Of a stretch of DNA of 64,000 nucleotides, positions 50,574-59,085 are shown in pieces; the first letter of the stretch is position 1, and every line of letters starts with the position of its first letter. A model generated the notes under the pieces. The model worked only from the letters and a program-made list of their open reading frames with translations, did not search any database and was not told the DNA's origin. Origin of the DNA: Alteribacter populi (GTDB lineage Bacteria > Bacillota > Bacilli > Bacillales > Salisediminibacteriaceae). The position numbers and the translations under genes were made by a program. The stretch spans positions 1,882,368 to 1,946,367 of the forward strand of contig NZ_KZ293963.1 of assembly GCF_002352765.1 (NCBI RefSeq). Direction: 5' to 3'.

Positions 50574-51629
50574 TCAAGGCTTCATGACTTCGTCGCCTCG
50601 ACCTTCTCCGCTCTTTTTATCCTCCTTTTTGAACCCGGATTCATAGAGGAAACATCGACACGCGTGTCCTTCCTTTAGCTCTAATAGCTCCGGATCCTCT
50701 TTGTAACAGCGATCAAATACTTCAGAACATCTCGCTGCAAACCGACACCCTTGTTTGATTGATCCTGGTTTCGGAACATTTCCCGGAATAGAGTAAAGAC
50801 GTTTATCCCTTTGATCAAGCTTCGGTAAGGAACGAATAAGCCCTTGTGTATAAGGGTGTTTTGGAGATTTTAGGATCGTTCGCACATCGCCTTGCTCCAC
50901 GACTTTTCCTGCATACATTACCACTACACGGTCACACATTTCTGCCACTACCCCAAGGTCATGTGTAATCATCATAATTGCTGTGCCTTTATCCCGATTT
51001 AATTTTTTCATTAGCTCCAATATCTGCGCTTGAATGGTTACGTCCAGTGCTGTTGTTGGTTCATCAGCAATAAGGACTTCCGGATCACAGGACATGGCAA
51101 TCGCAATCATCACCCTTTGCCTCATTCCTCCTGAGAGTTGATGCGGGTACTCATCTACAATTTGTTCTGCCCGGGGTATTCCAACAAGCTTAAGCATATC
51201 AATGGCAATAGAGCGCCCTTCTTTTTTAGATACTTTACGGTGGTTTTTCACTCCTTCAATAATTTGAAAGCCTATCGGGAATAATGGATCCAACGATGTC
51301 ATTGGTTCCTGAAAAATCATCGCAATTTGGTTTCCACGAATTTGCCGCATTCGTTTTTTACTGACACTTACTAAGTCTTCAGCTGTTTCTTCTTTGGTTG
51401 TTTTTTGTCGAAAAAGAATTTCGCCTCCGACAATTTTACCTGGCGGCTTCGGAATAAGCCCCATTACAGATAACGAGGTTACACTCTTTCCGCACCCTGA
51501 CTCACCGACAACGCCTAGCACTTCACCTTTATGGATTGCAAAGCTGACATTATCTACCGCAGGAACTTCCCCACGATCGGTAAAGAAATGGGTTTGTAGT
51601 TGATTAACTTCAAGTACTGGTTTTGTCAT
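50574..51629 (-). CDS. dppD: Peptide ABC transporter ATP-binding protein (DppD-like)
   Basis: ATPase subunit, 351 residues from the ATG at 51627-51629 (GGAAGG 5 bases upstream); an in-frame extension of 22 codons has no SD. Walker A in VLGVVGESGCGKSVTSLSVMG, Q-loop QEPMTSLDPLFPIG, signature and Walker B in YPHQLSGGMRQRVMIAIAMSCDPEVLIADEPTTALDVTIQ. The C-terminal domain contains HPYTQGLIRSLPKLDQ and GCRFAARC. First gene of the transporter operon; its promoter must lie between 51630 and the repeat at 51.7 kb, but I could not pick one with confidence. Confidence 0.92.
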   Translation of the reverse strand: MTKPVLEVNQLQTHFFTDRGEVPAVDNVSFAIHKGEVLGVVGESGCGKSVTSLSVMGLIPKPPGKIVGGEILFRQKTTKEETAEDLVSVSKKRMRQIRGNQIAMIFQEPMTSLDPLFPIGFQIIEGVKNHRKVSKKEGRSIAIDMLKLVGIPRAEQIVDEYPHQLSGGMRQRVMIAIAMSCDPEVLIADEPTTALDVTIQAQILELMKKLNRDKGTAIMMITHDLGVVAEMCDRVVVMYAGKVVEQGDVRTILKSPKHPYTQGLIRSLPKLDQRDKRLYSIPGNVPKPGSIKQGCRFAARCSEVFDRCYKEDPELLELKEGHACRCFLYESGFKKEDKKSGEGRGDEVMKP

Positions 51630-51710
51630 TAGAGCCTTCCCCATCCTTTTTTCCGGAAGAAATTCTAACGCCCAATATGGACGCATTTCATTCACTATGT
51701 ATTATGTAAT

Positions 51711-51846
51711 TAGAAAAGCGCAAGGCGCTCGACTATCGGCGAAATGCAAATGTTCTGTCCGATAAAAAGTGCTTTTTACTTTTAATCGGGGGGGTTATTT
51801 GACACTAGCCGATGGCACCTGGAACTAGACATCGAAAGGTGGATCT
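51711..51846 (+). repeat. Dispersed repeat family, copy C (long form)
   Basis: GAAAAGCGCAAGGCGCTCGA, CTATCGGCG, then an insert of about 70 bases (TGCAAATGTTCTGTCC, AAAAAGTGCTTTTTACTTTT, GGTTATTTGACAC), then GCCGATGGCACCTGGAACTA and GACATCGAAA. The outer parts are copies A and B; the insert is shared with copy D. The rest of the gene-free stretch to 52221 is AT-rich and holds nothing I can name. Confidence 0.85.
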
Positions 51847-52221
51847 TTAATATTTTCTTAAACTCTTAAATAGGTTGGTAGTTGTACATCGTGTTATTCG
51901 AAAGAATACTATATATTCCAAAATAAATCAATTGAATTTTAACAATTTTACAACAATTATATAGTTCTATTTTCCTTGGTATTCACCAGGTTGTATTTAA
52001 AGAAGGTAAGCGTAGCAACCTTTATACCATTTTTAACTGTAGCTCATTTATATAAAATCATATTAAAAAAAAATTATTACAATAGTATAGTTTTATTACG
52101 TTTTTCACCTTCTACTGTTTGCTTTCTCGTTTAGTTATAAAGAACCACTAAACATTTAGAATGGTACTTCCTTTTCTTGCAAACCATAAGGGTATTCCAT
52201 CAAGAAGGTTGGTGCAAAAAA

Positions 52222-53181
52222 ATGATGTATATTTTATTAATTATTGGATTTATTTTACTTATTAAAGGTGCGGATTTTTTCGTCGATGGTTCCTCAAATA
52301 TTGCCACATTATTGCGTATCTCCCCACTTGTTATTGGGCTTACAATTGTGGCTTTTGGAACGGGCTCACCCGAAGCTACAGTGAGTATTATTGCTGCTTT
52401 AGAAGGAAGTCCGGATGTGACACTCGGAAACGTGGTAGGAAGTAATATTTTAAACATGTCCATTGTCATCGGTATTACTGCAGTCATTTCCCCTCTAACT
52501 GTAAGAAGCTCTACAATAAGAAAAGAAATTCCGTTTACATTTTTAGCTAGTGTTGCATTACTTGTCTTAATCAGTGATCGAACCCTTCAATACGTAAGCG
52601 AAAATATGCTTACTCGCAGTGATGGGATTATCCTTTTATTGTTTTTTGCTATTTTTATGTATTACGTGATTGAAGCTGCGAGAAACAATCGCGACCCATC
52701 CATCGAAGATCATTCCCCTAAAAAAGAGGCAGGAACTTGGAGAAGAAACATCCTGATTACTGTTTCAGGACTTGCAGCGATTATTGTTGGCGGATTTTTA
52801 GTCGTGGAAAGCAGTACTGAAATCGCCTATACATTTGGAATGAGTGAAACACTAGTAGGTCTAACGATCGTCGCGTTAGGATCTTCTTTACCAGAACTTA
52901 TTACATCAATTACCGCAGCTGTAAAAAAACAAAGCGAAATTGCAATCGGGAACATTGTCGGCAGTTCAATCTTTAATATTTTATTCGTCTTAGGAGCGGC
53001 TTCGATCATCACACCTCTGCCAGTAAATAACAAACTTTTTTTTGATGTGACTGTTATGCTGATCTTCACCGTACTTTTATTCAGATTCTCAAGAACATAT
53101 TCGATCGTTGGAAGATACGAAGGTCTGACCTTAACCGCTGCATATGTAATTTATCTCGTTTATATCATTTATCGAAATTAG
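52222..53181 (+). CDS. Calcium/sodium antiporter (CaCA family)
   Basis: Membrane cation antiporter exporting Ca2+ in exchange for Na+ or K+. About ten hydrophobic segments in two homologous halves, each with an alpha-repeat: LVIGLTIVAFGTGSPEATVSI (about 37-57) and LVGLTIVALGSSLPELITSITA (about 210-231), plus GNVVGSNILNMSIVIG and GNIVGSSIFNILFVLG. The catalytic acidic residues in SPE and LPE are present. The ATG at 52222 has AAGG upstream; the longer frame has no SD. Such antiporters matter for growth at high salt or pH. Monocistronic. Confidence 0.92.
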   Translation: MMYILLIIGFILLIKGADFFVDGSSNIATLLRISPLVIGLTIVAFGTGSPEATVSIIAALEGSPDVTLGNVVGSNILNMSIVIGITAVISPLTVRSSTIRKEIPFTFLASVALLVLISDRTLQYVSENMLTRSDGIILLLFFAIFMYYVIEAARNNRDPSIEDHSPKKEAGTWRRNILITVSGLAAIIVGGFLVVESSTEIAYTFGMSETLVGLTIVALGSSLPELITSITAAVKKQSEIAIGNIVGSSIFNILFVLGAASIITPLPVNNKLFFDVTVMLIFTVLLFRFSRTYSIVGRYEGLTLTAAYVIYLVYIIYRN

Positions 53182-53275
53182 AATCTGGCTACCTCCACTG
53201 GTCGTGATCAATAAGAATAAATGGTTATTTACTCCTCATAGAATATTAAATACACATGTTTTTTTTAGCCGGGGG

Positions 53276-53304
53276 TTGTAAATGCATTTTCTCACCTCTA
53301 TAAT
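53276..53304 (+). promoter_or_regulatory. Sigma-A promoter of the hom-thrC-thrB operon
   Basis: TTGTAA (53276-53281), a 17-base spacer and a perfect TATAAT (53299-53304). Confidence 0.8.
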
Positions 53305-53345
53305 GTCCTTTATATACAAACAAATGTATTCTATAAAAAGACATT
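53302..53345 (+). promoter_or_regulatory. Long dyad over the hom transcription start
   Basis: AATGTC, TTTATA and ATACA on the left pair with TGTAT, TATAAA and GACATT on the right, spanning 44 bases from the -10 box to just before the SD. It could be an operator for a threonine-responsive repressor or a 5' stem-loop. Confidence 0.6.
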
Positions 53346-53363
53346 ATTTGAGGAGAGATGAAG

Positions 53364-54659
53364 ATGAATTCTACTATTAATATCGGCCTTCTTGGTCTTG
53401 GAACTGTGGGGAGTGGTGTTGTACACATTATCGATCAGCATCAGGACAAATTGAGTCATCAGGTGGGCTGTAATGTAAAAGTTAAAAAAATCCTTGTAAA
53501 CCACCTTGATAAGGAAAGAGACGTTTCATTGTCCGATTCTCCGCTGACAACCAACCCTGATGATGTCTTAAATGATCCTGACATTGATGTCATCCTCGAA
53601 GTAATGGGAGGAATTGACGATGCCAGAAATTATATTACTCAAGCATTGGAAAATAAAAAACATATCGTTACTGCAAATAAAGATTTAATGGCTGTCTACG
53701 GAAACGAATTACTTGAGACAGCTGCTATGAATCAATGTGATTTATTCTATGAAGCTAGTGTAGCTGGAGGTATTCCAATATTAAGAAGTTTAGTAGATGG
53801 TTTAGCTTCCGATCGTATTACAAAAGTGATGGGGATTGTGAACGGAACAACAAACTATATTTTAACGAAGATGTCTAAGGAAGGGCGTGCGTATGAGGAA
53901 GTCCTTAGAGAAGCACAGAATCTTGGCTATGCCGAAAGCGACCCAACCTCTGATGTGGAAGGGATAGATGCGGCAAGAAAAACTGCCATTTTAGGGACTT
54001 TAGGGTTTTCGATGCCGATAGACCTAGATGACGTGACAGTTGCAGGAATTTCAGATGTAACAACAGAAGATTTAGTTTACAGTGCTCAACTTGGCTACAC
54101 AATAAAGTTAATTGGTCTTGCAGAAAGATCGGATAATAAAGTAGAGGTAAGTGTACAGCCAACACTTTTCCCACACTCTCACCCACTTGCAGCAGTGAAT
54201 GATGAATTTAATGCCGTTTATGTTTATGGAGAAGCAGTAGGTGAAACGATGTTTTACGGACCTGGCGCAGGTAAACTTCCAACAGCCACTGCTGTAGTCT
54301 CTGATCTTGTGGAAGTAATGAAAAATATGCGCCTTGGGGTGAACGGAAACAAATCTGTCGTACCTCAATTCGAGAAGCAGTTGAAAGCAGATGAAGATAT
54401 CTATTCGAAATACTTCCTGCGCTTACATGCAAAAGATCAACCCGGGACTTTTTCAACCCTTACTTCATTATTTTCAAATCATCACGTAAGTCTTGAAAAA
54501 ATATTGCAGCTACCATTACAAGATCGTGATTCAGCGGAAATTATTATGACGACTCACAAAGTGTCAAAAAAGAATTATCAACAAGTTTTACACGAGTTAG
54601 ATGAGTTAGAGGTTGTGGATTTCATAAAAAGCAGCTACAGAGTAGAAGGAGATGATTAG
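53364..54659 (+). CDS. hom: Homoserine dehydrogenase
   Basis: Reduces aspartate semialdehyde to homoserine with NAD(P)H, the branch point to threonine and methionine. The N-terminal Rossmann motif is INIGLLGLGTVGSGVVHII; TANKDLMAVYGNELLE, SVAGGIPILRSLVDGL, GIVNGTTNYILTKM and LGYAESDPTSDVEGIDAARK form the catalytic domain, and residues 350-430 an ACT domain for threonine feedback (LHAKDQPGTFSTLTSLF). ATGs at 53358 and 53364 are both possible; AGGAG spacing favours 53364. First gene of hom-thrC-thrB. Confidence 0.96.
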   Translation: MNSTINIGLLGLGTVGSGVVHIIDQHQDKLSHQVGCNVKVKKILVNHLDKERDVSLSDSPLTTNPDDVLNDPDIDVILEVMGGIDDARNYITQALENKKHIVTANKDLMAVYGNELLETAAMNQCDLFYEASVAGGIPILRSLVDGLASDRITKVMGIVNGTTNYILTKMSKEGRAYEEVLREAQNLGYAESDPTSDVEGIDAARKTAILGTLGFSMPIDLDDVTVAGISDVTTEDLVYSAQLGYTIKLIGLAERSDNKVEVSVQPTLFPHSHPLAAVNDEFNAVYVYGEAVGETMFYGPGAGKLPTATAVVSDLVEVMKNMRLGVNGNKSVVPQFEKQLKADEDIYSKYFLRLHAKDQPGTFSTLTSLFSNHHVSLEKILQLPLQDRDSAEIIMTTHKVSKKNYQQVLHELDELEVVDFIKSSYRVEGDD

Positions 54660-54661
54660 TT

Positions 54662-55723
54662 ATGAACTGGCAGGGACTACTCCACTACTATAAGGACTTA
54701 CTTCCTACCGAGGAAAGGACACCGATAATTTCACTAAATGAAGGGAATACCCCGCTCATTCCTATGAACCGCTTGTCTGAAAAATGGGGAATAGACCTGT
54801 ATGCTAAATATGAAGGGGCAAATCCTACAGGCTCATTTAAAGATCGAGGAATGGTCATGGCCGTCGCCAAGGCAAAGGAAGAAGGTAGTGAGGCAATCAT
54901 ATGTGCTTCTACAGGAAATACATCCGCTTCAGCTGCGGCATATGCCGCTCGAGCTGGATTAAGGTGTATCGTTTTAATCCCAGATGGAAAAGTAGCCATG
55001 GGGAAGCTGGCCCAAGCAGTAATGTATGGTGCAGAGATTTACGTCATTGAAGGCAACTTTGATCAAGCACTACAAATGGTCCGTAACTTGAGTAAAAACT
55101 CCCCCATAACTTTAGTCAATTCAGTCAATCCTTATCGTATTGAGGGGCAAAAAACAGCCGCTTTCGAAGTTTGTGATCAATTAGGAGAAGCACCGGATAT
55201 ATTAACGATTCCTGTAGGAAATGCCGGAAACATTACAGCATATTGGAAAGGATTTAAAGAATACCGGAAATATAAAAACACAACGCTTCCACAAATGCGT
55301 GGATTTGAAGCAGAAGGGGCAGCAGCTATCGTCCGTAATAGCATAATAGATGATCCTGAAACAATGGCTACAGCGATCCGCATCGGGAATCCAGCCAGCT
55401 GGGAAAGTGCAGTGGAAGCCGCTTCTTCTTCTAGAGGGAAAATAGACGAAGTGACAGACGACGAAATCCTCTCAGCTTATAAAATGCTTGCCGAAGAAGA
55501 AGGTATTTTTGCCGAACCTGCTTCCTGCGCATCCCTTGCCGGTCTAAAAAAACAACTTGAGGCAGGTGAAATAACAAAAGGAGCTAAAGTCGTCTCAGTT
55601 TTAACCGGAAATGGATTAAAAGATCCAGACTGTGCAATTGAGTCATCTAAATTCAAACCACTGGTGCTTCCAAATGACGAGCAGCTTGTTTTTGATCATA
55701 TAGCAGGACGTGTTAAACAATGA
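54662..55723 (+). CDS. thrC: Threonine synthase
   Basis: PLP enzyme converting O-phosphohomoserine to threonine. PLP-binding Lys is in ANPTGSFKDRGMVMAVAKA, with LNEGNTPLIPMNRL, CASTGNTSASAAAYAARAG and IPVGNAGNITAYWKG (phosphate-binding glycine loop). The 353-residue length is normal for Bacilli. It starts two bases after hom and overlaps thrB by four bases. Confidence 0.97.
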   Translation: MNWQGLLHYYKDLLPTEERTPIISLNEGNTPLIPMNRLSEKWGIDLYAKYEGANPTGSFKDRGMVMAVAKAKEEGSEAIICASTGNTSASAAAYAARAGLRCIVLIPDGKVAMGKLAQAVMYGAEIYVIEGNFDQALQMVRNLSKNSPITLVNSVNPYRIEGQKTAAFEVCDQLGEAPDILTIPVGNAGNITAYWKGFKEYRKYKNTTLPQMRGFEAEGAAAIVRNSIIDDPETMATAIRIGNPASWESAVEAASSSRGKIDEVTDDEILSAYKMLAEEEGIFAEPASCASLAGLKKQLEAGEITKGAKVVSVLTGNGLKDPDCAIESSKFKPLVLPNDEQLVFDHIAGRVKQ

Positions 55724-56640
55724 ATAATAACCAGTTATTCTCGATCACTGTCCCGGGAAGTTCTGCTAACCTCGGACCAGGATTTGATTCCATCGGCCTC
55801 GCGATTAATCGTTATTTAACGATTAGAGTGAGTAAAAGTGATGACTGGAAGTTTATTCCTCAATCTGCGAACCTTGATAACTTGCCCTCTGGAAAAACAA
55901 ATTTAATTTATCAAACAGCTGCTTCAATAGCAGAAGATTTTAACCGTTCCCTTTCACCATGCGAAGTTTTAGTCACTAGTGAAATCCCTTTAGCACGCGG
56001 GTTCGGAAGTAGTGCAGCAGCAATCGTAGCAGGGATTGAACTTGCAGACAAACTCTTAAATCTAAAGTTATCGATAACTGAAAAAGTACAAAGAGCAAGT
56101 CGTTATGAAGGCCATCCCGACAATGTTGCCGCTTCTATTCACGGTGGCTTGGTAATTGGCACTCACCTCTCCCATGAGACTGAAGTCGTAAATGGAATTT
56201 ACCCGGAAGTAGACATTGTTGCTGTAATCCCTGATTATGAACTAAAAACATCGTCTTCACGAAACCTTCTGCCAAGCCAGCTGCCTTATAAAGAGGCTGT
56301 GCAAGCTAGTAGCATTAGCAATGTTCTTGTAGCTGCCCTTATGCAAAACAATTGGGATCTTGCAGGAAAGATGATGCAAAAAGACCTCTTTCATCACCCT
56401 TACAGAGAGCATGCTATTCCTGAGTTAAAAAAAGCCGCTTCCATTGCATCTGAACTAAATGTCCACGGCTTTTCATTAAGTGGTGCCGGACCCACTATCA
56501 TGTGCTTTGCACCTCAAGGGACAGGGGCTGACCTTCAATATCAACTCAAAACACGCTTTCAATCTCACATCGTACAGCAGCTTAAGATTGATAAAAAGGG
56601 AGTAGTTAGTGAGTCTCATGTTACTTATCACAATAATTGA
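55720..56640 (+). CDS. thrB: Homoserine kinase
   Basis: Phosphorylates homoserine for threonine synthase. GHMP-kinase ATP loop in PLARGFGSSAAAIVAGIELAD, N-terminal VPGSSANLGPGFDSIGLAI, C-terminal GFSLSGAGPTIMCF. Length 306. Coupled to thrC by an ATGA overlap and followed by a very strong hairpin. Confidence 0.97.
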   Translation: MNNNQLFSITVPGSSANLGPGFDSIGLAINRYLTIRVSKSDDWKFIPQSANLDNLPSGKTNLIYQTAASIAEDFNRSLSPCEVLVTSEIPLARGFGSSAAAIVAGIELADKLLNLKLSITEKVQRASRYEGHPDNVAASIHGGLVIGTHLSHETEVVNGIYPEVDIVAVIPDYELKTSSSRNLLPSQLPYKEAVQASSISNVLVAALMQNNWDLAGKMMQKDLFHHPYREHAIPELKKAASIASELNVHGFSLSGAGPTIMCFAPQGTGADLQYQLKTRFQSHIVQQLKIDKKGVVSESHVTYHNN

Positions 56641-56650
56641 AGTAAAAGAA

Positions 56651-56690
56651 GAAGGCACAAATGCTCGTCCAAAAGAGCATTTGTGCCTTC
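56651..56690. terminator. Terminator after thrB, also serving the convergent sleB-like gene
   Basis: GAAGGCACAAATGCTC (56651-56666) and GAGCATTTGTGCCTTC (56675-56690) pair perfectly over 16 bp with an 8-base loop. T-rich DNA follows on both strands. Confidence 0.85.
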
Positions 56691-56721
56691 ATAATTTAAT
56701 CATAAATAATATTAGAACAAA

Positions 56722-57339
56722 CTATTCTGCAAACAGGTGACTCCCTATCTTTAAAGTCTTTTCTCTCGTGAAGATCCAAGAAGACGTTGCAATTTCTGGG
56801 TTGTAATAATACGTTGAACCACTAGAAGGATCCCAGCCAAGCTGAGCATCTTTCACTGCTTGGTATGCATTTGAATCCGGAGTTAAATCATATTGTCCGT
56901 CTGCTACTGCTGTAAAAGCATTTCTTTGGAAAATGACGTCGTGAACAGTTGAAGGAAAACCACTGTCTTCCACACGATTATAAATAACCGCAGCAACAGC
57001 TACTTGTCCTTCATAAGACTCCCCTCTCGCTTCGCCATGAACTACTCTTGCCATCTTTTCGACATCACTGAGCTTCTGTTGTGTGTTAGTTCCCACTACT
57101 CCATCAATGGACATATTAAAGTCCGTCTGAAACTGACGTACCGCTTCAGCCGTAAGCGAACCATAATAACCGGTAGGATTAACATCTAAATAACCTAAAT
57201 GATACAGCGTCTGCTGAATGCTCTCCACATCAGAACCACTACTTCCGTCTACCAACAAGCTCGAGGCCTCCGTTTTATTTTCCTGTTGAATAAAGAAAAA
57301 GCTTGCAAACATAATCGTAAAAATAATAAATTTTTTCAA
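56722..57339 (-). CDS. Secreted cell wall hydrolase, SleB/CwlJ type
   Basis: Spore cortex-lytic or cell wall enzyme. Signal peptide (KKFIIFTIMFASFFFI), a peptidoglycan-binding domain (about residues 30-95: SSGSDVESIQQTLYHLGYLD, GYYGSLTAEAVRQFQTDF, DGVVGTNTQQKL) and a SleB hydrolase domain with the catalytic Glu in MARVVHGEARGESYEGQVAVAAVIYNRV, then DVIFQRNAFTAVADGQYDLTP. The TTG at 57337-57339 has GAGGAG 9 bases upstream. At 205 residues it is shorter than SleB of B. subtilis (about 305), being only one binding domain and one catalytic domain. Confidence 0.88.
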   Translation of the reverse strand: MKKFIIFTIMFASFFFIQQENKTEASSLLVDGSSGSDVESIQQTLYHLGYLDVNPTGYYGSLTAEAVRQFQTDFNMSIDGVVGTNTQQKLSDVEKMARVVHGEARGESYEGQVAVAAVIYNRVEDSGFPSTVHDVIFQRNAFTAVADGQYDLTPDSNAYQAVKDAQLGWDPSSGSTYYYNPEIATSSWIFTREKTLKIGSHLFAE

Positions 57340-57372
57340 ATTCACACACTCCTCTACCTGTTTATAAAACAT

Positions 57373-57784
57373 ATTAAAGCGTATGCTGAGAATCTACCCT
57401 GTCTATCATCTATCGAAACTATTAAAAGGGAAAATCCATCGATATTCCCCGGAAAGCATTCAATTAAACATTCATTTTTAAGAAGATAGTCTTATATTAT
57501 CTTCATGTTACTAGGCCTTTCTGTTTTAAAGCAATTTAAAGGACGCACTTCTTTTTCATTAAGAATTTGCTTCCCTATTGTTGTTTGATTATGAAGTAAC
57601 AATTAAAGATGATATAAGAAACCAAATCCATTCACATTTGATAGTATAAAAAACAATCGCAACTCCTCGCTTAATAAGAGAGGTTATATGACGTAGTTGT
57701 TCACAAATGTAGAGTAAGGAAAGTTATTATTCCTAGACTTTTTGAACATGCTCTTATTAAGTCGATTTCAGAGGAGAGAATACT
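57373..57784. other. Gene-free stretch between divergent genes
   Basis: AT-rich. From 57738 GACTTTTTGAACATG resembles the end of a TGTTCAAAAAGTC repeat; CTCGCTTAATAAGAGAG near 57666 is a weak hairpin. Otherwise only the SD of the next gene (GAGGAGAG at 57771) is evident. Confidence 0.5.
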
Positions 57785-58507
57785 TTGGATATCAAAATCA
57801 TGACCTACAACATTCATCATGGTAAAGGAATGGATAAACAAGTAGACCTAGACAGAATTGCTGAAGTGATTGAAAGAAGTGATGCAGATATCATCGGTCT
57901 TAATGAAGTTGATAAGCATTTTTCTAAGCGCAGTCGCTATGAAGATCAGATTAGGTGGCTTGCAAAGCAACTAAATATGGAACAGGCTTACAGTCCTTCC
58001 CTGTCATTAAAGTCAAAAAAAACAATGAGACAATATGGAAATGCCCTCTTATCTCGATATCCGATAGTAAAAAACAATAGCTACCCGTTTAACTTTATTT
58101 CTGGACTAGTTGAAAGAAGGTCATTGCTCGAAACGACAATCGAGGCTAATAAACAGCTCTTTCAAATAAATGTGACACACTTAAGCCTTAACCCTTTTCT
58201 TCATAAGAAGCAAACAGACTTCATTTTAAACCAGGCTTGCAATTGTTCTCATCCAATTATTATCATGGGCGATTGGAATATGAGACCCAGATCAAGAGAA
58301 TGGCGAAAAGTAACCCGAAACCTTCAAGATGTTTGGTCTGTTTTAGGAGAAGGAGCAGGATACACTTACCCTTCACGTCGACCAAGAATGAGATTGGACT
58401 ACATATTCGCCAGTCAAAACCTCCGAGTTGTTGAAGCAGAGCTTGTGAAAACAATACCAGAAGCGTCTGATCATTTACCGATAAAAGTAACACTCTCTTC
58501 TTCTTGA
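57785..58507 (+). CDS. Endonuclease/exonuclease/phosphatase family protein
   Basis: Metal-dependent phosphoesterase fold (DNase I, sphingomyelinase, lipid phosphatase relatives), 240 residues with no signal peptide. Motifs: MTYNIHHGKGMDKQVDLDRIAEVI, DADIIGLNEVDKHF (catalytic Glu), GNALLSRYPI, VTHLSLNP, IIIMGDWNMRPRS and the C-terminal RLDYIFAS and EASDHLPIKVTL (His). The start is TTG with AGGAGAG upstream. Substrate unknown. Confidence 0.9.
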   Translation: MDIKIMTYNIHHGKGMDKQVDLDRIAEVIERSDADIIGLNEVDKHFSKRSRYEDQIRWLAKQLNMEQAYSPSLSLKSKKTMRQYGNALLSRYPIVKNNSYPFNFISGLVERRSLLETTIEANKQLFQINVTHLSLNPFLHKKQTDFILNQACNCSHPIIIMGDWNMRPRSREWRKVTRNLQDVWSVLGEGAGYTYPSRRPRMRLDYIFASQNLRVVEAELVKTIPEASDHLPIKVTLSSS

Positions 58508-58763
58508 AATTAAGTTGTATTGTTTTTTTATAGTGGTGTTAACCAATCGATACATTTATCTCTTCGCAGCTGTGTAGCTTACTAAAAATCGAAATAGCCC
58601 TTCCCCTATTAGAACCCAACGATTCTCCATATTTAATCCCTAACATCACAAAAGTAAGTTTATTCTACATAAAAGGGAAAGAAAACAGCCAAAAGGAAGC
58701 CAACCTTCAGCAAAGTGAAGGAAATCAACTCTTAGCTGTCCGCTCTAAACTTTCTTATCTCTG

Positions 58764-58893
58764 AACAAAAGCTCAAGGCGCCCGTGTACCCGACTAATTG
58801 CAAATGTTCTGTCGATTAAAAAGTGCTTTTTACTTTTAATTGGGCAGGTTATTTATTTGACACGAGCCAATGGAGCTGAATCTAGACAATGAA
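58764..58893 (+). repeat. Dispersed repeat family, copy D (long form)
   Basis: AAAGCTCAAGGCGCCCG, GACTAATTGCAAATGTTCTG, AAAAAGTGCTTTTTACTTTT, GGTTATTTATTTGACACGAG, CCAATGGAGCTGAATCTAGACA. Same insert as copy C, outer parts more degraded. It lies directly before the tRNA-fragment terminator. The stretch 58508-58763 holds no gene. Confidence 0.8.
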
Positions 58894-58936
58894 AAAAAAC
58901 GACACAACCCCTCGTTAAAACGAGAAACCGCGTCGT
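58892..58936 (-). terminator. Terminator following the tRNA-Ala fragment
   Basis: On the minus strand ACGACGCGG...CTCG pairs with CGAG...GTGTCGT around TTTTAA and is followed by eight T. It looks like the original terminator of a tRNA gene. Confidence 0.8.
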
Positions 58937-58946
58937 TGTTAACATA

Positions 58947-58991
58947 TGGTGGAGCATAGCGGGCTCGAACCGCTGACCTCTTCGCTGCCAG
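58947..58991 (-). tRNA. tRNA-Ala(GGC) 3' fragment (anticodon loop to CCA), probable att site
   Basis: The minus strand reads CTGGCAG (loop with anticodon GGC, T33 and A37), CGAAG (3' anticodon stem), AGGTC, the T-arm AGCGGTTCGAGCCCGCT, the acceptor 3' strand ATGCTCC and ACCA. The 5' half (acceptor 5' strand, D-arm, 5' anticodon stem) is missing; the upstream DNA is unrelated. The break at position 32 is typical of tyrosine-integrase crossover sites in tRNA genes. It is not a functional tRNA. Confidence 0.85.
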
Positions 58992-59085
58992 ATATATCTC
59001 ACCTAAACAAGTTAATTATTGGAAAAATTCAAAAGATCAAGAATAATTACTGACTAGTGTTAGGAAAAATGGGGGGATGCACTCG

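Noticed and set aside
53182..53357. T-box leader ahead of hom
   Set aside because: The leader from the promoter to the start is only about 50 bases, with no specifier loop, T-box sequence or terminator.
58947..58991. Functional tRNA-Ala gene
   Set aside because: The whole 5' half is missing and no complementary acceptor or D-arm can be found upstream.
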